A DNA stretch of 64,000 bases from CAIZGX01 sp044239865 (GTDB taxonomy: Bacteria; Bacteroidota; Bacteroidia; Flavobacteriales_D; Sanyastnellaceae), in the NCBI GenBank assembly GCA_044239865.1, contig JBIIAO010000002.1, positions 124,001-188,000 on the forward strand. The letters run 5' to 3'. The translations under genes were made by a program, and so were the position numbers. This document shows positions 1 to 7,313 of this stretch, piece after piece (position 1 is the stretch's first letter; every line of letters begins with the position of its first letter). A model generated the notes under the pieces. It was given only the letters and a program-made list of their open reading frames with translations, was not told where the DNA came from and ran no database searches.

Positions 1-36
1 TGTCGATAAAACGCGAAGCATAAAACAAAAGTAGGG

Positions 37-67
37 TTGTAATTCCCTCTATTCTTAACTATTTTTG
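37..67 (+). promoter_or_regulatory. Promoter of the aconitase gene
   Basis: TTG (37-39), a 20-nt spacer, then TATTTTTG (60-67) match the Bacteroidota promoter pattern TTG-N17-23-TAnnTTTG. Transcription would begin about 5 nt further on, giving a leader of roughly 17 nt before the ATG at 89. An in-frame TTG at 65 lies inside the -7 element and so is not the start. Confidence 0.7.
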
Positions 68-88
68 CAACGTAAAAATCTACATATA

Positions 89-2356
89 ATGAGTCAAGTA
101 TTCGACCTAGACATGATTAAAAACCACTACAGCAGATTGGCTGAACGAGTGGAAAACGCAAGAAACGTTGTTGGAAAGCCATTAACCTTAAGCGAGAAAA
201 TTCTTTACTCACATCTTTGGGAAGGCTCAACTGACGTGGCTTTCGGCCGTGGAAATTCTTATGTAGATTTCGCTCCAGACCGTGTTGCAATGCAAGACGC
301 AACAGCTCAAATGGCTTTGTTGCAATTCATGCAAGCCGGAAGAAAAAAGGTAGCTGTGCCTTCTACCGTTCACTGCGACCATTTGATTCAAGCACGCGTG
401 GGTTCAACAACTGACTTGAGCGATTCATTGATTAAAAACAACGAAGTATTCAACTTCCTTTCTACTATTTCAAATAAATATGGAATTGGCTTTTGGAAAC
501 CAGGTGCTGGTATCATTCACCAAGTGGTGCTTGAGAACTATGCATTTCCTGGTGGATTGATGATTGGAACAGATTCTCATACGGTGAATGCTGGCGGTCT
601 GGGCATGATTGCAATTGGCGTAGGTGGTGCAGATGCCATGGACGTGATGGCTGGAATGGCTTGGGAATTAAAGTTTCCTAAGTTGATTGGAATTAAATTG
701 ACTGGTAAACTTAGCGGATGGTGTTCTGCTAAAGACGTTATTTTGAAAGTAGCTGGAATACTTACCGTGAAAGGCGGAACCGGCTGCATTGTAGAATATT
801 TCGGTGAAGGTGCTACCTCGTTGTCTTGCACAGGAAAAGGAACCATCTGTAACATGGGAGCTGAAATTGGAGCTACCACTTCAACCTTCGGTTATGACGA
901 GAGTATGGAGAAATACCTACGCTCTACCGGTCGTCCTGAAGTAGCTGATCTTGCGAACAACATTCGCGAGCACTTAACAGGAGATGCTGAAGTTTATGCA
1001 AATCCAGAAATGTATTTCGATCAAGTTCTTGAAATCAATCTTGATGAATTAGAGCCATACATCAACGGTCCTTTCACTCCAGATTTGGCAACGCCAATTT
1101 CTAAAATGAAAGAAGCTGCTGCTGCAAACGACTGGCCAATTAAAGTTGAAGCTGGGCTTATTGGTTCTTGCACCAACAGTTCTTACGAAGATATTTCTCG
1201 CGCAGCATCTTTAGCGAAGCAAGCGGCAGAAAAAGGAATGGTACCCAAAGCGGAATTCAGCATTACGCCTGGTTCAGAGAAGGTTCGCTTTACCATTGAG
1301 CGCGACGGCTTTATTGAAACGTTTTCTAAAATCGGAGCGAAAGTATTTGCGAACGCTTGCGGACCATGCATTGGTATGTGGGCAAGAGCTGGCGCCGAAA
1401 AGAAAGAACGCAATACAATCATTCACTCGTTCAACCGTAACTTCTCTGCTCGTCAAGACGGAAATCCAAACACAATGGCATTCGTTGCTTCTCCGGAAAT
1501 AACCACTGCACTTGCGATTGCTGGAGACCTTACCTTCAACCCACTTACCGATTCTTTAACGAACAATAAAGGAGAGCAGGTGATGTTCGATGCTCCAACT
1601 GGATATGAATTACCACCACTTGGATTCGATGTGAAAGACGCCGGCTACCAAGCACCAGCTGAAGATGGAAGCGCAGTTGAAATCAGCGTTGCTGAAGACA
1701 GCGAACGTCTTCAATTGCTTGCGCCGTTTGCTGATTGGGACGGAACAAACATTGAAAACGCACGTGTATTGATTAAGGCTAAAGGAAAATGTACAACTGA
1801 CCATATCTCTATGGCTGGACAGTGGTTGCGTTTCCGTGGTCACTTAGATAACATCGCAAACAACACATTAATTGGTGCTACCAATTTCTTCAACGGGGAG
1901 CAAAACAAAGTAAAGAATCAAATCTCTGGAGAATACGCTGAAGTGCCAACCGTGCAACGCGCATACAAAGCTGCTGGTATCCCTTCTATTGTTGTGGGAG
2001 ATCACAACTACGGTGAAGGCTCTTCACGTGAGCATGCTGCTATGCAACCGCGTCATTTGGGTGTTCGTGCTATTCTCGTAAAGAGCTTCGCGCGCATTCA
2101 CGAAACAAACTTGAAGAAGCAAGGTATGTTGGCGCTCACTTTTGCTAACGAAGCTGACTACGATAAAATTCAAGAAAACGATACAATCAATTTTGTTGAC
2201 TTAGTGAATTTCTCTGCAGGAAAGCCATTGACTTTGGAATTGGTTCACGAAGATGGTTCGAAAGAAAACATTCTTGTAAACCACACCTACAACGACCAAC
2301 AAATTGAATGGTTCAAAGCAGGTGGCGCCTTGAACTTAATTAGAAAATCACTATAA
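89..2356 (+). CDS. Aconitate hydratase (aconitase)
   Basis: Interconverts citrate and isocitrate in the TCA cycle, in the cytoplasm, using a 4Fe-4S cluster. The 755-aa protein has the length and motif order of the mitochondrial-type aconitases usual in Bacteroidota. Seen directly: GTDSHT (about residues 160-165), the first cluster cysteine in IGSCTNSS (Cys361), the paired cysteines in ACGPCIG (Cys424 and Cys427), and a C-terminal swivel domain with GEGSSREHAA. The ATG at 89 was chosen because an upstream in-frame TTG falls inside the promoter element. It is monocistronic: a strong terminator follows within 10 nt. The gene symbol (acnA or acn) varies in this phylum, so none is given. Confidence 0.97.
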   Translation: MSQVFDLDMIKNHYSRLAERVENARNVVGKPLTLSEKILYSHLWEGSTDVAFGRGNSYVDFAPDRVAMQDATAQMALLQFMQAGRKKVAVPSTVHCDHLIQARVGSTTDLSDSLIKNNEVFNFLSTISNKYGIGFWKPGAGIIHQVVLENYAFPGGLMIGTDSHTVNAGGLGMIAIGVGGADAMDVMAGMAWELKFPKLIGIKLTGKLSGWCSAKDVILKVAGILTVKGGTGCIVEYFGEGATSLSCTGKGTICNMGAEIGATTSTFGYDESMEKYLRSTGRPEVADLANNIREHLTGDAEVYANPEMYFDQVLEINLDELEPYINGPFTPDLATPISKMKEAAAANDWPIKVEAGLIGSCTNSSYEDISRAASLAKQAAEKGMVPKAEFSITPGSEKVRFTIERDGFIETFSKIGAKVFANACGPCIGMWARAGAEKKERNTIIHSFNRNFSARQDGNPNTMAFVASPEITTALAIAGDLTFNPLTDSLTNNKGEQVMFDAPTGYELPPLGFDVKDAGYQAPAEDGSAVEISVAEDSERLQLLAPFADWDGTNIENARVLIKAKGKCTTDHISMAGQWLRFRGHLDNIANNTLIGATNFFNGEQNKVKNQISGEYAEVPTVQRAYKAAGIPSIVVGDHNYGEGSSREHAAMQPRHLGVRAILVKSFARIHETNLKKQGMLALTFANEADYDKIQENDTINFVDLVNFSAGKPLTLELVHEDGSKENILVNHTYNDQQIEWFKAGGALNLIRKSL

Positions 2357-2362
2357 AAATCA

Positions 2363-2396
2363 AAAGAAAAGGACTTGTTAAAGTCCTTTTCTTTAA
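2363..2396 (+). terminator. Rho-independent terminator after aconitase
   Basis: A 14-bp perfect stem (2363-2376 with 2381-2394) closes a GTTA loop. The 3' arm is T-rich. It sits 6 nt after the aconitase stop codon. Confidence 0.9.
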
Positions 2397-2406
2397 TCTT
2401 CGCATT

Positions 2407-2784
2407 ATGAAAAATCTATTGTATCTCTTTCTTGCTTTAACATTCTTCGCTTGTGGAAACGCCTCTCCCAATGCAGAAGCTACTCCTGCGGCAACAACAA
2501 ATACGGTTGTAGACGGAACCAACAAAACAGAAGCAGTTCTTTCCATCAGCGGAATGACATGTGTGGCCGGTTGCGGTGGTAAAATTCAGAAAGAACTTCA
2601 GAATTTAAACGGAGTTGTAACAACCTCATTAGATTTCGTTGAAGACCGAGATGTAAATGTTGTGAAGGTTGAATTCGATCCTGCCTTGGTGAAAGAAACA
2701 GACATGATCAATATCGTGAACACCATTGCCGACGGTCAATACCACGTTGTGAAAGCTGAAATAATTTCGCACAAAGCTTCATAA
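2407..2784 (+). CDS. Heavy-metal-associated (HMA) domain lipoprotein
   Basis: A 125-aa protein with a lipoprotein signal (hydrophobic run, then FFAC, so the lipidated Cys is about residue 16), a low-complexity Ala/Thr linker, and one HMA-type ferredoxin-like domain (about 42-120). The metal site reads GMTCVAGCGG, i.e. CxxxC instead of the usual CxxC. The stop codon overlaps the start of the heme A synthase gene by one base (TAATG), so the two are translationally coupled. By context it may hand copper to, or sense copper for, cytochrome oxidase assembly in the periplasm. The domain call is firm. The metal and partner are inference. Confidence 0.85.
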   Translation: MKNLLYLFLALTFFACGNASPNAEATPAATTNTVVDGTNKTEAVLSISGMTCVAGCGGKIQKELQNLNGVVTTSLDFVEDRDVNVVKVEFDPALVKETDMINIVNTIADGQYHVVKAEIISHKAS

Positions 2785-3830
2785 TGTCAACCCTTCAACA
2801 AACAAAAAAAAGATTGAATACAGCGGGCAAAATTGCCCTGATCTGTATGTTCTTAATCATAATCGCCGGTAGCTTTGTCCGCATCACAGGCAGCGGAATG
2901 GGTTGCCCCGATTGGCCGAAATGTTTTGGCTATTACATACCACCTACTGATATTTCAACTGTTCAGCTCGAAGAAGGAAGAACTTATACCAAAGGACAAA
3001 TGATCATTCACCATGACACTCTTTGGATTACGGAATCTGAATTTCAATACACGCCTGAATTTTGGAAATCCAATTTTAGTAGTGAAGCCGCATTGAAAGT
3101 ATACCCCAAACACCAATACGCTGAATTCAATGCGTTTCACACTTGGACGGAATATATCAATCGTCTGCTCACTGGACTGCTTGGGTTACCCATTTTAATC
3201 ATGACATTCTTTGCCTTGCTGTATTATAAAAAATCAAATGACTATTGGCCTATACTTTACTCGGTATTCGCTATTGTCATGATTCTTTTTGAAGCGTGGT
3301 TGGGAAAAATGGTGGTAGATAAAAATCTAAATACCTCTACGATTACTTTACACATGGTTGGCTCGCTAGGAATCCTGCTCAGTTTATTATTCCTTATTCG
3401 ACGAACCAACGAAAAAGTCAATTACACAATACCTGTTGTTCTTCGTAAAGCACTCTCATTTTTCTTTCTCATTCACCTTGTTCAACTTTTACTTGGCACC
3501 CAGGTTAGAGAATCGGTGGATCTTCTTCTTGAGAATGGGGTTGGAAGAAATATTCTTATTGAGAATTTACCTGTTGGATTCAAGATTCACAGGAGTTTTT
3601 CAATTCTAATTGTTATTCTCGCAACCCTAATGTTCCTGCAATACCGCAGACTTGAATTGAAACCAAGAAAATTTTTCTACTTGTTCGTTGTACTTGGATT
3701 TGAAATACTTTTCGGTGTATGCCTCGCCTATTTCAGCTTACCGATAGCCCTTCAGCCTTTGCATCTACTTTTTTCTATTCTGCTTTTCGCTTTAAGCGGA
3801 ATGTTATTATTGGAATCTAAAAAGAAATAA
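2784..3830 (+). CDS. COX15/CtaA family heme A synthase
   Basis: Inner-membrane enzyme that oxidises the C8 methyl of heme O to give heme A for cytochrome c oxidase. The 348-aa protein has about eight hydrophobic segments. The N-terminal signature VRITGSGMGCPDWPKC (about 32-47) is typical, and candidate heme-ligand histidines lie in FHTWTEYINR (His119), TLHMVGS, KIHRSFS and LQPLHLLFS at the expected helix ends. The loop after TM1 is long (about 50-110), as in Bacteroidota homologs. Translation is coupled to the HMA lipoprotein gene by a TAATG overlap. The gene for heme O synthase (ctaB) is not in the window. Confidence 0.92.
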   Translation: MSTLQQTKKRLNTAGKIALICMFLIIIAGSFVRITGSGMGCPDWPKCFGYYIPPTDISTVQLEEGRTYTKGQMIIHHDTLWITESEFQYTPEFWKSNFSSEAALKVYPKHQYAEFNAFHTWTEYINRLLTGLLGLPILIMTFFALLYYKKSNDYWPILYSVFAIVMILFEAWLGKMVVDKNLNTSTITLHMVGSLGILLSLLFLIRRTNEKVNYTIPVVLRKALSFFFLIHLVQLLLGTQVRESVDLLLENGVGRNILIENLPVGFKIHRSFSILIVILATLMFLQYRRLELKPRKFFYLFVVLGFEILFGVCLAYFSLPIALQPLHLLFSILLFALSGMLLLESKKK

Positions 3831-3903
3831 ACACTCCATTTAGTTTTTAACATTCTCTAATTTACTTTGGTCGGCGTTTATCTTTAACCCTTTCTTTTAG
3901 TAA

Positions 3904-5289
3904 ATGAAAGGTGTATTCTTTTTGCTTTTATTAAATTTTTATTGCTTGATTTCAAGCGCGCAGGAAAGTGTGCCCATACGCTTGAGGCAATTGAAGCCCA
4001 ATCGCGAGCTAACTAATTTCCTAAGACTAGATTCTCTTCAACAAACTAAGGCCAATGTTAACTACGAGCTTATACTTTCTCATGGCAGATGGTATGCGAT
4101 TGGGGATGGCGACGGACAAGTTTTTATTTCCGAAAACGGAAATTGGAAACGAATAGATAAAACCCGACTTGAAGGATATCATTACCGCGCATTTCTTTTC
4201 GATTGCAACGGGAGCTTAATGAAATACGGTGGCTACGGTTTTTGGAGAAATCATGGCATGTTCGTTAAATTCAATGAAGCATTAGGCGATTGGCAAATTC
4301 AACCCAGCGACCGCGACCTTCCTTTTAGTGGAAATCTCGCTTACTTCAGCAGAAAAGAAAATTCCCTTTACTCATTTGGCAATTTCATTTACAACCAATC
4401 AATGAGCGAGGAGAAGAAATTTCTCGACAGCCTGTATCGAATTGATTTGCTTACCATGAAATGGGAGAATCTCGGGAAGCTCAATGAAACACTTATAAAT
4501 AATTACCATCTGCATTACCGTTCCACCACACTTTCTGACAATACGGGTTGCTTTGTCTTGCCGATTAGCACAGATTCGACTGCTCTTTTTTTGAATTTCG
4601 AAACGAAAAAATACAGCGTTTACAATTCAAAAAACAATTCCCGACTCTTTCGTTTTTTTCGCGAATTACCGCCAAATCAACAATTGTATTCAGATAGCTA
4701 CGGTTTAAAAATTCTTGCTAACGACTCAATCGTTATTCTCGACTCCATTTCTTGGGAAGCCGCTATTGATCAACCCGTTGAATCTTCAAATTTAATCGAC
4801 GGAAAAACTCCAACGATTGCTTTCAAATACTCACTCCTACTGGGTGGTCTTGGTCTATTCTTCGGAATTATCGTTTTGTTTTACTTGTACAAACGAAAAA
4901 AATCAAAACCGGTTGCTACATATGTTCCACCTGTTCAGTCCTTTTCAAGAACGCTTGACCTTTCAATTTCAAACACTATCGTTTTCCAAGGAGCCATGTA
5001 CCCCATTGACACTGCAGATTATCTCGTGATTCAAAAACTGGCTCAACAAGATGCTTCTACCATTGATCTGAATGAATGGCTCGGTTTAGAGAATAAGCAA
5101 CCGGAAAATCAAAAGAAGCAACGTGCTGAATGGGTCAAAAGAATGAACCTATTCTTTTATTCAATTGGTTTTAAGGAAGAGGCCTTTCACCGAGAAAGAC
5201 TAGAAACAGATAGGCGTATGTTCGTATACAAAATGAATATTAAGCTTAAAGCAAATCATTCAACTAACTTTTCCTCTGATGGAAATTAG
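3904..5289 (+). CDS. Kelch-like periplasmic domain, one TM, cytoplasmic helical domain
   Basis: A 461-aa protein I do not recognise by name. It has a signal peptide (1-19), a periplasmic region with repeated beta/aromatic motifs suggestive of a Kelch-type propeller (about 50-290), one strong membrane helix (about 309-329) followed by KRKK, and a cytoplasmic domain (345-450). The latter resembles C-terminal domains of Bacteroidota Kelch-TM proteins: a beta start (LDLSISNTIVFQG), an alpha-helical stretch with TIDLNEWLGL and QKKQRAEWVKRMN, and a charged end (ERLETDRRMFVYKMN). The helical part could be a winged-helix DNA-binding or signalling domain, which would make this a one-component membrane regulator; that is inference. 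A weak promoter-like TATCTTTA precedes it. Confidence 0.75.
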   Translation: MKGVFFLLLLNFYCLISSAQESVPIRLRQLKPNRELTNFLRLDSLQQTKANVNYELILSHGRWYAIGDGDGQVFISENGNWKRIDKTRLEGYHYRAFLFDCNGSLMKYGGYGFWRNHGMFVKFNEALGDWQIQPSDRDLPFSGNLAYFSRKENSLYSFGNFIYNQSMSEEKKFLDSLYRIDLLTMKWENLGKLNETLINNYHLHYRSTTLSDNTGCFVLPISTDSTALFLNFETKKYSVYNSKNNSRLFRFFRELPPNQQLYSDSYGLKILANDSIVILDSISWEAAIDQPVESSNLIDGKTPTIAFKYSLLLGGLGLFFGIIVLFYLYKRKKSKPVATYVPPVQSFSRTLDLSISNTIVFQGAMYPIDTADYLVIQKLAQQDASTIDLNEWLGLENKQPENQKKQRAEWVKRMNLFFYSIGFKEEAFHRERLETDRRMFVYKMNIKLKANHSTNFSSDGN

Positions 5290-5392
5290 GTGAATTCCGC
5301 AAAACAGATAAATTGAAAAACCATTTATTTTCAGGAACTTAACTTTATCAAATAGGTGAAAATTTGGTCCTTAACCCAATTCACGCGAATTC

Positions 5393-5455
5393 AATAGTAT
5401 TCACTTGTACAGATCTGTTCATTTGTACAAATCAATTTTTCAAATGAATACTATT
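5393..5455 (+). promoter_or_regulatory. Inverted repeat with nested palindromes at a start codon
   Basis: An 11-nt perfect inverted repeat (5393-5403 with 5445-5455) brackets the region and covers the T and G of the ATG at 5444. Between the arms are two more perfect palindromes: ACAGATCTGT (5409-5418) and ATTTGTACAAAT (5421-5432). TGTACA occurs twice, 18 nt apart. In RNA the outer stem would occlude the start codon. In DNA the inner palindromes could be operator sites. Confidence 0.5.
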
Positions 5456-5809
5456 CAGGATATTAAGCATTGGTTAGAGGAGGGCAATCTGTACAGAGCA
5501 GAAAGAGCCATTCAAAACTGTAGCAGTGATCTTAATGCAGAGGAAAAGAAAGAATTTGAAATGCTATTGAATGAAATTAGCGTCCGCCATTATCGTCTCT
5601 TAGCAGGTAAGGCCGTTCTCTCAAAAGACGAAAGCTTGCTCAACATTTGCATCCAAAAACTCAGTGAAAAGAACGCACCGGTGGAAGGACTGAAAAATTC
5701 ACTTCTGCAAATAAAATCTGAGAAAAAAACAGCTCAATTCAAGAAAGTCCTCATTATCCTTTTCGGATTAATCTCGATTGTATTTGTGACATTATTCATT
5801 TTGACCTGA
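5444..5809 (+). CDS. Small protein with a C-terminal membrane anchor
   Basis: A 121-aa protein of unknown function. About 95 residues are charged and helical (TPR-like amphipathic pattern around NLYRAERAIQN), followed by a single C-terminal membrane helix (about 100-119, VLIILFGLISIVFVTLFI), so it is probably tail-anchored with its bulk in the cytoplasm. I chose the ATG at 5444 over an in-frame TTG at 5405, which lies inside a palindrome cluster. It is convergent with, and overlaps by 18 nt, the Band-7 gene on the other strand. Confidence 0.7.
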   Translation: MNTIQDIKHWLEEGNLYRAERAIQNCSSDLNAEEKKEFEMLLNEISVRHYRLLAGKAVLSKDESLLNICIQKLSEKNAPVEGLKNSLLQIKSEKKTAQFKKVLIILFGLISIVFVTLFILT

Positions 5810-6733
5810 CACATTCTTCGAAGTGTCGAGAAGGGTGTCCATTCCCATCATCTGCTTCATTACTTTTTGCATTCCGTCTGGAGACCCGTCTAAGAAAATA
5901 ACATTGCCCTTCCCATATTCTGCGAAGTTCTTAATGGCTTCTGTCCACATGGAAAACATAATCATAGAGGTATCTAAATTCGCTTGCTGCATTTCTCTTG
6001 CTGCGTTCTGCATACCCTTAGCTACTTCTTCTCTGAACAACGCAACTCCTTGACCTCTTAGCTGTGCAGCCTCTCGCTCTGCCTGCGCGGCAATTTTAAT
6101 GGCATTTCCGTCGGCTTCAGCCGCCTTAGTCTTCGTAATCAATAACGCCTGCCCTTCGTTCTCTGCAGCAGCTTTCAAATTGCTTGAAGCCACAACCTGG
6201 CTCATGGAGCGCATAACAGCTTCATCGAACGTAATGTCATTAATCTGCAAGTCGTGCAGATGATAACCCCACTCTTCAATAACATTATCAATTTGCTCTT
6301 TCACATGATCAATAATTTCATTGCGAAGTGATAATACTTCAGCTTGTTTTTTTGTAGCTACAAAGGCGCGAATATTTCCTTCAATGGTCCGAATGAGCGC
6401 TTGCATCAGGCTCTTTTCATCAATGAATTTAAAAGCAACTTTCTTAATGCTGTCTTCTGCGTCATCTTGAACGGAAAACAAAAGCATACTCTTAAAATAA
6501 ACATTCGCTTGGTCTATGGTCACCGCCTGAAATTCCAATTCTACCGAACGATTCTGCGTAGAAATGCGTTTGAAAACAGTTTCTATAAATGGAATCAATA
6601 GATTCAATCCCGGACGAATTACGCGTCGGTATTTACCGAAAACCGTGACAACAGCAACGTTTCCTTGCTGTACCGTTTTCAATCCGGAGAAAATAAGCAG
6701 CGCTAGGATTCCTAATAAAATGTAAAGTGGCAT
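5792..6733 (-). CDS. SPFH/Band 7 (stomatin-like) membrane protein
   Basis: A 313-aa prohibitin/stomatin-family scaffold protein. One N-terminal membrane helix (about 2-18) precedes an SPFH domain (about 20-190, with the conserved start GNVAVVTVFGKYRRVIRPGL and RSVELEFQAVTID), then a long Ala/Glu coiled coil (about 195-250). Family members assemble into rings on the inner membrane and influence membrane proteases. No NfeD partner is adjacent. Its 3' end overlaps the preceding convergent gene by 18 nt. A promoter-like TACATTCG lies about 14 nt upstream of the ATG. Confidence 0.9.
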   Translation of the reverse strand: MPLYILLGILALLIFSGLKTVQQGNVAVVTVFGKYRRVIRPGLNLLIPFIETVFKRISTQNRSVELEFQAVTIDQANVYFKSMLLFSVQDDAEDSIKKVAFKFIDEKSLMQALIRTIEGNIRAFVATKKQAEVLSLRNEIIDHVKEQIDNVIEEWGYHLHDLQINDITFDEAVMRSMSQVVASSNLKAAAENEGQALLITKTKAAEADGNAIKIAAQAEREAAQLRGQGVALFREEVAKGMQNAAREMQQANLDTSMIMFSMWTEAIKNFAEYGKGNVIFLDGSPDGMQKVMKQMMGMDTLLDTSKNVSGQNE

Positions 6734-6807
6734 AATGGTAATTTTTACGAATGTATCTCATCTCTTCCATAAAAATCAGAATAGATTCATTTCACACTAA
6801 AAAAGTG

Positions 6808-6815
6808 TAATTTTG
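6808..6815 (+). promoter_or_regulatory. Promoter -7 element directly before a start codon
   Basis: TAATTTTG matches TAnnTTTG and ends 3 nt before the ATG at 6819, which predicts a leaderless mRNA. An inverted repeat ACACT-N5-AGTGT (6794-6808) abuts the element and could be an operator. Confidence 0.55.
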
Positions 6816-6818
6816 AAT

Positions 6819-7313
6819 ATGCAGAATTCCGAATTACTCAACGCTGAAGAAATTGAGCAGAAGCTCATTCGCATGGCCTACGAAATTGCCGAGCGTCATT
6901 ACAATGAAAAGAACATAGTTTTTATTGGTATTGAAGATAATGGAGCTGCAGTTTCCAAAAGACTCTTTGAACTAGTGAAGGAAATTGTTACCCTTCCCTG
7001 CGAAATCAGTAGCATTCAACTTTCAAAAGATCATCCCTTTGGAAGCGCAAAACTTTCAACTCCGCTATCTTTAAAAAACAAATGCGTTGTGCTTATTGAC
7101 GACGTCTTCAACTCTGGAAAAACACTCATGCATGCCGCGTCTTTTCTTGCAGCACAAGAAATTCATCGATTAACTACAGCGGTATTGGTTGAAAGAAAAC
7201 ACCGAAGATTTCCAATCAAGGCAGACTTCGTTGGACTGAAATTATCCACCACATTGAAAGAACATGTGACCGTATGTATCGACGGCACAAATTCTTCGGT
7301 TACGATTCGCTAA
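6819..7313 (+). CDS. Phosphoribosyltransferase family protein (PyrR-like)
   Basis: A 164-aa type I phosphoribosyltransferase. The PRPP-binding loop VVLIDDVFNSGKT is clear (about residues 90-102), and the N-terminal IEQKLIRMAYEIAER helix is typical of short Bacteroidota PRTases that resemble PyrR or hypoxanthine PRTase. The nucleobase or other acceptor cannot be read from sequence. ATG 6819 is preferred to a TTG at 6813 that lies inside the promoter element. It ends convergently with the TonB receptor gene, sharing 4 nt (CTAA, a stop codon on each strand). Confidence 0.88.
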   Translation: MQNSELLNAEEIEQKLIRMAYEIAERHYNEKNIVFIGIEDNGAAVSKRLFELVKEIVTLPCEISSIQLSKDHPFGSAKLSTPLSLKNKCVVLIDDVFNSGKTLMHAASFLAAQEIHRLTTAVLVERKHRRFPIKADFVGLKLSTTLKEHVTVCIDGTNSSVTIR

